Shown: positions 15,092 through 20,040 of the stretch, in pieces
How positions within the stretch are numbered: position 1 is the stretch's first letter
Layout: each line of letters opens with the position of its first letter
DNA from: Deltaproteobacteria bacterium
GTDB taxonomy: Bacteria; Desulfobacterota; Desulfuromonadia; Desulfuromonadales; Geothermobacteraceae
DNA length: 20,040 nucleotides
NCBI GenBank assembly: GCA_003695205.1
Contig: RFIO01000165.1
Coordinates: 1-20,040, forward strand
Reading direction: 5' to 3'
The notes under the pieces: generated by a model
Databases searched by the model: none
Told to the model about the DNA's origin: nothing
What the model saw: the letters and a program-made list of their open reading frames with translations, nothing else
Position numbers and translations under genes: made by a program

Positions 15092-16021
15092 ATGATTTTT
15101 CAGGCCACCATCGCCAAACCCGTTACCATCTCCGGCATCGGACTTCACTCCGGCAACCGGATTACCATGCGCCTGCGCCCGGCTGATGCCGGTACCGGCA
15201 TCATTTTCCATCGCTCCGAGGGCGAGCGCACCGTCGCCATCGAGGCCATCGCAGCCAACGTGGTCGACACCCAGCTGGCGACCGTCATCGGCAAGGACGG
15301 ATTGTCGGTTTCGACCATCGAACACCTGATGGCCGCCCTGACCGCCTTCGGTATCGACAACCTGCACATCGACATCGATGGCCCCGAAGTACCCATCCTG
15401 GACGGCAGCGCCGCGCCGATCGTCGACATACTCGCCCAGGCCGGCCTCCAGCGTCTGAACCGCGGGCGCAAGTACCTGGCGATTCGCAAACCGATCAGCC
15501 TGGTCGAAGGCGAAAAGCGCATCAGCATCATCCCTTCGCGCTTTTTCCGCATCAGCTACGATATCGCCTTCGATCATCCGAGCATCGGCCTGCAGAGCAG
15601 GTCGATCAAGTTCTCGCCCGAACTGTTCCGGCGCGATATCGCCCCGGCACGCACCTTCGGGTTCCTGCATGAGGTCGAGTATCTCAAAGCCAACGGGCTG
15701 GCCCGCGGCGGCTCGCTGGACAATGCCGTGGTCATCGGCAAGGACGGTATTCTCAACGAGGAGGGGCTGCGCTTTTCCGACGAGTTCGTGCGCCACAAGA
15801 TCCTCGATGCCGTCGGCGACTTCAGCCTGCTCGGCTACCCGCTGCTCGGCCACATCAAGGCCTTCAAGGCCGGTCATGACATCAACCACAAGACCGTGAC
15901 CCGCATCCTCGAGCAGCGCGACCACTGGCAGCTGGTCGAGTTCAGTGAAAAGGACCTGGCCGAGGCCCTGGCCCAGGCCCCTGCCGCCTACCAGGAGGAA
16001 CTGGTCTTCTCCGAGGCCTGA
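15092..16021 (+). CDS. lpxC: UDP-3-O-acyl-N-acetylglucosamine deacetylase LpxC
   Basis: A 309-residue LpxC, the zinc amidase that catalyses the committed step of lipid A synthesis. Zinc ligands are H78 in STIEHLMAAL, and H235 and D239 in RHKILDAVGD. The catalytic histidine is H262 in AGHDINHK. GIGLHSG (15-21), DGPEVPILDGSAAP (96-109) and ARTFGFLHEVEYL (186-198) are further conserved blocks. Length is typical of the single-domain enzyme. The ATG at 15092 follows AAGGA by about 12 bases, slightly long. A terminator follows 34 bases downstream, so it is probably transcribed alone. Its presence shows that the organism makes a lipopolysaccharide outer membrane. Confidence 0.97.
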   Translation: MIFQATIAKPVTISGIGLHSGNRITMRLRPADAGTGIIFHRSEGERTVAIEAIAANVVDTQLATVIGKDGLSVSTIEHLMAALTAFGIDNLHIDIDGPEVPILDGSAAPIVDILAQAGLQRLNRGRKYLAIRKPISLVEGEKRISIIPSRFFRISYDIAFDHPSIGLQSRSIKFSPELFRRDIAPARTFGFLHEVEYLKANGLARGGSLDNAVVIGKDGILNEEGLRFSDEFVRHKILDAVGDFSLLGYPLLGHIKAFKAGHDINHKTVTRILEQRDHWQLVEFSEKDLAEALAQAPAAYQEELVFSEA

Positions 16022-16054
16022 TCCAGGGAGCACCGGAATCATTTCCCGACCCGC

Positions 16055-16088
16055 AAGGGGCAGTCGCTTGACGCGGCTGCCCCTTTTT
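16055..16088 (+). terminator. Rho-independent terminator after lpxC
   Basis: A 9-bp stem, AAGGGGCAG (16055-16063) with CTGCCCCTT (16077-16085), is followed by three more T residues. It separates lpxC from the two-component genes. Confidence 0.8.
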
Positions 16089-16114
16089 CGTCTTCGCCGT
16101 TCACCGGCGCACGC

Positions 16115-16143
16115 TTGCCAAAATGGCTGTTTTATCCTAACTT
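16115..16143 (+). promoter_or_regulatory. Probable sigma-70 promoter of the ntrYX-like operon
   Basis: TTGCCA at 16115-16120 and TAACTT at 16138-16143 are 17 bases apart, between the lpxC terminator and the kinase gene. The leader would be about 40 bases. No sigma-54 -24/-12 element is visible here. Confidence 0.5.
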
Positions 16144-16189
16144 TGGACAGCGACCCGCTCGCCGGTACCCTCCCACTTTTGGAGCCTTG

Positions 16190-18436
16190 ATGCAGCCGCA
16201 GGACCAGGACAACACCCGCAACCACGAACTGCGCAAACGCCGGCGCGAATGGATTCTGGTCGGCGTAGTCGTCGTCCTGGTCATCCTTTTCTCGCGCTTC
16301 GAAACCGAGCTGTTCCAGTTCACCTCCAGCATTCCGCTCTCCAACACCGTGCTGGTGCTGGTGCTGATCAACATCAACATTCTGCTGATCATCCTCTTTC
16401 TCTTTCTCGTCTTCCGCAACCTGTTCAAGCTGATCGTCGAGCGACGAAGAGACACGCCAGGAGCGCGACTGCGCAGCAAGCTGGTCCTTTCCTTCGTCGC
16501 TTTCTCCCTGATACCGACCATGGTCCTTTTCATGGTCTCGGCGGGTTTCATCAGCACCACCATCGAAAACTGGTTCAATACCCAGATCGAGACATCACTG
16601 CAGGAATCGCTCGAGGTCGCCCAGACCTACTACCGCAACCAGGCGGCCAACGCCCTCTACTACGCCGACCAGCTCTCCGGCACCATCCGGGAACAGAAGC
16701 TGCTCAATCAGGACAACCTGCCGCGACTCGAGGCCCTGATTCTGCAAAAGCAGAAGGAATACAACCTTGGTGTGGTCGAGGTTTTCTCAGCCACCTACGA
16801 AGAACTGGCCCGGGCGTCCAATCCCCACATCCCGGCCGCCGAGTTCACCAATCCCGATTCCGAATCGATCCGCGAGGCGCTGGCGGGCAAACGCATCACC
16901 CGCATCACGCCGATCGGCAAGGCGGACCTGATTCGCGGCATCGTTCCGGTCTTTTCCACCTTCAACCCCGAGGACATCGTCGGTGTCGTGGTGGTGAACT
17001 ATTACGTCCCCTACAGCCTGGTCAGCAAGATGAAGGAGATCTCGACCAGCTACGAGCAGTACCGCGGCACCAAGTTTCTCAAGTCGAAGATCCAGAAGGG
17101 CTACGTCATCGTCCTGCTGCTGATCGCTCTGGTGATCCTCTTTCTCGCCACCTGGTTCGGCTTTTACCTGGCGCGCGGCATCACGGGGCCATTGCAGGAT
17201 CTGGCCGAAGCGACCGAGCGGGTGGCGGCCGGCGATCTCGAATTGCAGCTGGCGGCCCGCACCGAAGACGAGGTCGGCACCCTGGTCCAGTCCTTCAACC
17301 GCATGACCCAGGACCTCAAGCGCCACCAGCAGGCTCTGCGGCACACCAACCGCGAACTGAGTCAGTCCAACCTCGAACTTGAACAGCGCCGCCGCTACAT
17401 GGAGATCGTCCTCTCCAACGTCACCGCCGGAGTCATCTCCATCAACAAGACCGGCGCCATTACCACCATCAACAAGTCGGCCGTGCGCCTGCTGCGCATC
17501 AACCCGCACAACATCATCGGTCGGCATTTCCGCGAGGTTGTCGGCCCCACCTACCAGCCGATGATCAGGGAATTTCTCAAGGAGCTTGTTCAGTCCGGCA
17601 GGGATTCCATCCGCAAGCAGGTCAACCTGCAGATACAGGACCAGCGGCTGACCCTGCAGGTCAACATGACCACCCTGCGCGACGAAAACGGCGAATTCAT
17701 GGGCACCGTCGTCGTCTTCGACGATCTGACCCAGCTGATCAAGGCCCAGCGCATGGCCGCCTGGCGCGAGGTGGCGCGTCGCATTGCCCACGAGATCAAG
17801 AACCCGCTGACCCCGGTGCAGCTGTCGGCGCAGCGGCTGAGGCGCCGCTACCTCGACCGCTTCGACAGCGAGGACACCGTCTTTGACGAATGCACCCGGA
17901 TGATCATCAAGCAGGTCGACGAGCTGAAAAACCTGGTCAACGAGTTCTCCAATTTTGCCCGCATGCCTGCCAGCAACCCGGCCCCCAACGACCTGAACGA
18001 CTTGGTCGAGGAGACCCTGGTTCTCTATCAGGAAGGGCACAAGGAAATCGAGTTCAACCTGCTGACCGACCCATCGCTGCCGGTCTTCAATCTCGACCGC
18101 GAACAGATCAAACGGGTGGTAATCAACCTGGTCGACAATGCCATCGACGCCATGAACGGCAAGGGGCGCATCGACATCTCCACCCTCTACAGCCCCGACC
18201 TGAAGATGGCCACCATCGAGGTTGCTGACAACGGTTCAGGCATTCGTGAAGAGGACAAGGCGCGACTGTTCGAACCCTATTTTTCCACCAAAAAGACCGG
18301 CACCGGCCTTGGACTCGCCATCGTGGCGACCATCATCTCGGACCATAACGGCTATATCAGGGTCAAGGACAACAGTCCGACGGGCACCCGGTTCGTGGTC
18401 GAACTGCCGGTCCAGGACAAACAGGCCGAGGCCTGA
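16190..18436 (+). CDS. NtrY-like membrane sensor histidine kinase
   Basis: A 748-residue sensor kinase. Hydrophobic segments at about 21-36, 54-81, 97-122 and 303-328 give four TM helices; residues 123-302 form a periplasmic sensor region of dCache or related type. A HAMP linker (about 329-380) with a coiled coil is followed by a PAS domain (about 400-515, starting VLSNVTAGVISINKTG), the HisKA motif AHEIKNPLTPVQ with phospho-acceptor H534, and the ATPase domain with N-box NLVDNAIDAM (646-655), G1 DNGSG (680-684) and G2 GTGLGLA (704-710). This order is that of NtrY. The frame is open from a TTG at 16115, but the ATG at 16190 has GGAG 6 bases upstream and lies downstream of the promoter. Its partner regulator follows after 26 bases. 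The stimulus is unknown. Confidence 0.93.
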   Translation: MQPQDQDNTRNHELRKRRREWILVGVVVVLVILFSRFETELFQFTSSIPLSNTVLVLVLININILLIILFLFLVFRNLFKLIVERRRDTPGARLRSKLVLSFVAFSLIPTMVLFMVSAGFISTTIENWFNTQIETSLQESLEVAQTYYRNQAANALYYADQLSGTIREQKLLNQDNLPRLEALILQKQKEYNLGVVEVFSATYEELARASNPHIPAAEFTNPDSESIREALAGKRITRITPIGKADLIRGIVPVFSTFNPEDIVGVVVVNYYVPYSLVSKMKEISTSYEQYRGTKFLKSKIQKGYVIVLLLIALVILFLATWFGFYLARGITGPLQDLAEATERVAAGDLELQLAARTEDEVGTLVQSFNRMTQDLKRHQQALRHTNRELSQSNLELEQRRRYMEIVLSNVTAGVISINKTGAITTINKSAVRLLRINPHNIIGRHFREVVGPTYQPMIREFLKELVQSGRDSIRKQVNLQIQDQRLTLQVNMTTLRDENGEFMGTVVVFDDLTQLIKAQRMAAWREVARRIAHEIKNPLTPVQLSAQRLRRRYLDRFDSEDTVFDECTRMIIKQVDELKNLVNEFSNFARMPASNPAPNDLNDLVEETLVLYQEGHKEIEFNLLTDPSLPVFNLDREQIKRVVINLVDNAIDAMNGKGRIDISTLYSPDLKMATIEVADNGSGIREEDKARLFEPYFSTKKTGTGLGLAIVATIISDHNGYIRVKDNSPTGTRFVVELPVQDKQAEA

Positions 18437-18462
18437 GCATTTCAAGGAGAAACGGACAAGCC

Positions 18463-19830
18463 ATGCGTACCATACTGGTGGTTGACGATGAAGCCAGCAT
18501 CCGCGAAAGCCTGCAGGGCATCCTTCAGGACGAAGGCTACAACCCGGTCTTCGCCGAAGACGGCGAACAGGCCCTTGCCTTTCTCAACCGGGAACTGCCT
18601 GACCTGGTGCTGCTCGACATCTGGATGCCAGGAATGGACGGTCTGGAGGTGCTCGAACGCGTCAAGACCCTCTATCCTGACCTGACCGTCATCATGATGA
18701 GCGGCCACGGCACCATCGAAACCGCCGTACGCGCCACCAAGATGGGAGCCTTCGACTTCATCGAAAAGCCCCTGTCGCTGGAGAAGATGCTCCTGGCCAT
18801 CCAGAACGGCCTGAAGGTCGTCGACCTGGCCGAGGAAAATCGAAATCTCAAACAGCAGCTGGGCAAGGATGTCGAAATCATCGGAACCAGCGCCGCCATC
18901 CAGGAGCTCAAACGCCAGATCGACGTGGCGGCCCCCACCTCCGGCTGGGTCCTGATAACGGGGGAGAATGGCACCGGCAAGGAACTGGTCGCCCGCTCCA
19001 TCCACGCCAAGTCGAAACGGGCCAAGGGTCCTTTCGTCGAAGTCAACTGCGCCGCCATTCCCGAAGAGCTGATCGAATCGGAACTTTTCGGCCACGAAAA
19101 GGGCGCTTTCACCGGCGCCACCAGCGCCCGCCGCGGCAAGTTCGACCAGGCCAACGGCGGCACGCTCTTTCTGGACGAAATCGGTGACATGAGCCTGAAG
19201 ACCCAGGCCAAGATCCTGCGCATCCTGCAGGAGCGCAAGTTCGAACGGGTCGGCGGCAACCGCACCATCGAGGTCGATGTGCGGGTAGTTGCGGCCACCA
19301 ACAAGAACCTCGAAGCCGAGATCGAAGCCGGCAACTTCCGCGAGGACCTCTACTACCGCCTCAATGTCCTCCCCTTCCACGTACCGCCCCTGCGTGAGCG
19401 CAGGGAAGACATCCCCATGCTCGCCGATCACTTTCTGCGCTATTTCTGCAGCCAGGAAAGCCGGGACAGCAAGAGTCTCGACAGGGATGCCCTAGAGGCG
19501 TTGATGAACTACAATTGGCCCGGCAACGTGCGCGAACTGAAAAACATTATCGAGCGCCTGGTTATCATGGTCGCCGATCCGGTCATCACCCGCACCCACC
19601 TGCCTTCCGGTATCGTCCGCGCCCGCGACGAGGGGCACAAATCCGTCCTGGCGTCCCTTGACGGCGACGCCTCCTTCCGTACGGCGCGGGAAGAATTTGA
19701 AAAGGAATTCCTGCTGCGCAAGCTGCAGGAATATGACTGGAATATTTCCCGCACCGCCGAGGCCATCGAGATGGAACGTTCCAACCTCCACAAGAAGATC
19801 AAGGCCTACGGGATTGAGTTGAGAAAGTAG
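18463..19830 (+). CDS. NtrX-like sigma-54-dependent response regulator
   Basis: A 455-residue transcription activator with three domains. The receiver (1-120) has DDE at 8-10, phospho-acceptor D52 in LLDIWMPGMDG and the Lys of EKP near 102. The AAA+ domain (about 138-370) has Walker A GENGTGKE (167-174), the sigma-54-contacting loop GAFTGA (214-219), Walker B GGTLFLDEIGDM and the arginine-bearing ATN and NWPGNVREL motifs. The C-terminal Fis-type helix-turn-helix (about 412-455) ends SRTAEAIEMERSNLHKKIKAYG, the characteristic NtrX ending. It must drive genes with sigma-54 promoters, though none is visible in this window. AGGAG lies 13 bases before the ATG, a long spacing. Cotranscription with the kinase gene is very likely. 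Other NtrC-family names are possible but less fitting. Confidence 0.94.
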   Translation: MRTILVVDDEASIRESLQGILQDEGYNPVFAEDGEQALAFLNRELPDLVLLDIWMPGMDGLEVLERVKTLYPDLTVIMMSGHGTIETAVRATKMGAFDFIEKPLSLEKMLLAIQNGLKVVDLAEENRNLKQQLGKDVEIIGTSAAIQELKRQIDVAAPTSGWVLITGENGTGKELVARSIHAKSKRAKGPFVEVNCAAIPEELIESELFGHEKGAFTGATSARRGKFDQANGGTLFLDEIGDMSLKTQAKILRILQERKFERVGGNRTIEVDVRVVAATNKNLEAEIEAGNFREDLYYRLNVLPFHVPPLRERREDIPMLADHFLRYFCSQESRDSKSLDRDALEALMNYNWPGNVRELKNIIERLVIMVADPVITRTHLPSGIVRARDEGHKSVLASLDGDASFRTAREEFEKEFLLRKLQEYDWNISRTAEAIEMERSNLHKKIKAYGIELRK

Positions 19831-19843
19831 AAGTCGGAAGTCG
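19830..19843 (+). repeat. Tandem heptamer GAAGTCG x2
   Basis: Two exact copies of GAAGTCG begin at the last base of the regulator's stop codon. The array then decays into an A-rich stretch. Its 7-base period matches the yebC-ruvC element and the GTGGCGA array downstream. Confidence 0.6.
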
Positions 19844-19868
19844 AAAAAGCAAAAACCTTTTATCTGGC

Positions 19869-19900
19869 CACGGAAAGCACGGAAAGACACGGACGGAAAG
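19869..19900 (+). repeat. Degenerate CACGGAAAG tandem repeat
   Basis: CACGGAAAG occurs twice in tandem (19869-19886), followed by the partial units CACGGA (19888-19893) and CGGAAAG (19894-19900). The sequence does not look coding. Confidence 0.65.
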
Positions 19901-19922
19901 CAAGACCTGTAATTTAAAACCC

Positions 19923-19943
19923 GTGGCGAGTGGCGGGTGGCGA
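19923..19943 (+). repeat. Tandem heptamer GTGGCGA x3
   Basis: Three 7-base units, GTGGCGA, GTGGCGG and GTGGCGA, lie in tandem, followed by GAGG as the start of a decayed unit. No gene is recognisable between 19831 and the window end; bases 19944-20040 show no clear hairpin, promoter or frame. Confidence 0.7.
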
Positions 19944-20040
19944 GAGGTCCGAAAAGGCCAAAAACGAAGTAACGAGTGGTGCGCGGTCCGTGACGCAGTC
20001 TTTCTCGATTCTCGCAGGCCGAAGAAATCCGTTAAAGATA

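Noticed and set aside
14992..16150. Shared AACTTTGG sequence near 15018 and 16139 upstream of lpxC and the kinase gene
   Set aside because: Only 8 bases are shared, in different positions relative to the likely promoter elements, so it is not convincing as a common operator.
16115..16189. TTG start for the sensor kinase
   Set aside because: The TTG is part of the likely -35 box; the ATG at 16190 has a ribosome site and precedes the basic N-terminus and first TM helix.
14978..18040. Two antisense open frames (14978-16225 and 16787-18040) of over 400 codons
   Set aside because: They mirror lpxC and the sensor kinase gene in a fixed codon-phase relation and show no recognisable domain.
1..20040. 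tRNA, rRNA, CRISPR arrays, insertion sequences or prophage genes
   Set aside because: No cloverleaf, rRNA segment, regularly spaced long repeats, transposase, integrase or structural phage gene was found on either strand.

Overview
The window is a gene-dense, high-GC bacterial chromosome segment with 20 genes supported or proposed. Gene content points to a Gram-negative deltaproteobacterium, most likely a Geobacter/Desulfuromonas-type member of Desulfuromonadales. The supporting signs are lpxC (lipid A, hence an outer membrane), an NtrY/NtrX-type sensor and sigma-54 regulator, a kinase-like protein with a BON domain, a phasin-like coiled-coil gene beside a UbiB/AarF kinase, and a GGDEF enzyme with the Hypr substitution first known from Geobacter. 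This placement is inferred from protein families and gene order, not from a marker gene.

Left part (1-2014, minus strand): a HAD phosphatase, a glycerophosphodiester phosphodiesterase and a secreted rhodanese-domain protein, with a possible small membrane protein on the plus strand between the last two. The rhodanese gene is divergent from glpX and has a perfect TATAAT -10 box. From glpX onward every gene is on the plus strand.

Central part (2189-8526): glpX (class II fructose-1,6-bisphosphatase, GTG start), a cytidylate-kinase-like/BON fusion with its own strong promoter and a clear terminator, then yebC-ruvC-ruvA-ruvB and a membrane-bound GGDEF protein. ruvC/ruvA overlap by 4 bases and ruvB/GGDEF are 3 bases apart, so this looks like one transcription unit for Holliday-junction processing with a nucleotide-signalling gene at its end. 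A heptamer-based hairpin element lies between yebC and ruvC and abuts the ruvC start codon.

Right part (8671-19830): a 766-aa protein of unknown function that looks to me like a catalytically dead DNA-methylase relative; then queH, a DUF2905 membrane protein and a patatin-type lipase, closely packed; a phasin-like gene and ubiB; lpxC; and a tightly linked ntrY-ntrX-type two-component pair. The last 210 bases hold no recognisable gene but several short tandem repeats, one with the same 7-base period as the yebC-ruvC element.

Most of this is core metabolism, DNA repair, envelope and signalling. The most unusual items are the Ser-for-Asp substitution in the GGDEF active site (possible cyclic AMP-GMP synthesis), the degenerate methylase-like protein next to ruvCAB, and the 7-base-period repeat elements. 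No phage, insertion sequence, CRISPR array, tRNA or rRNA was seen.
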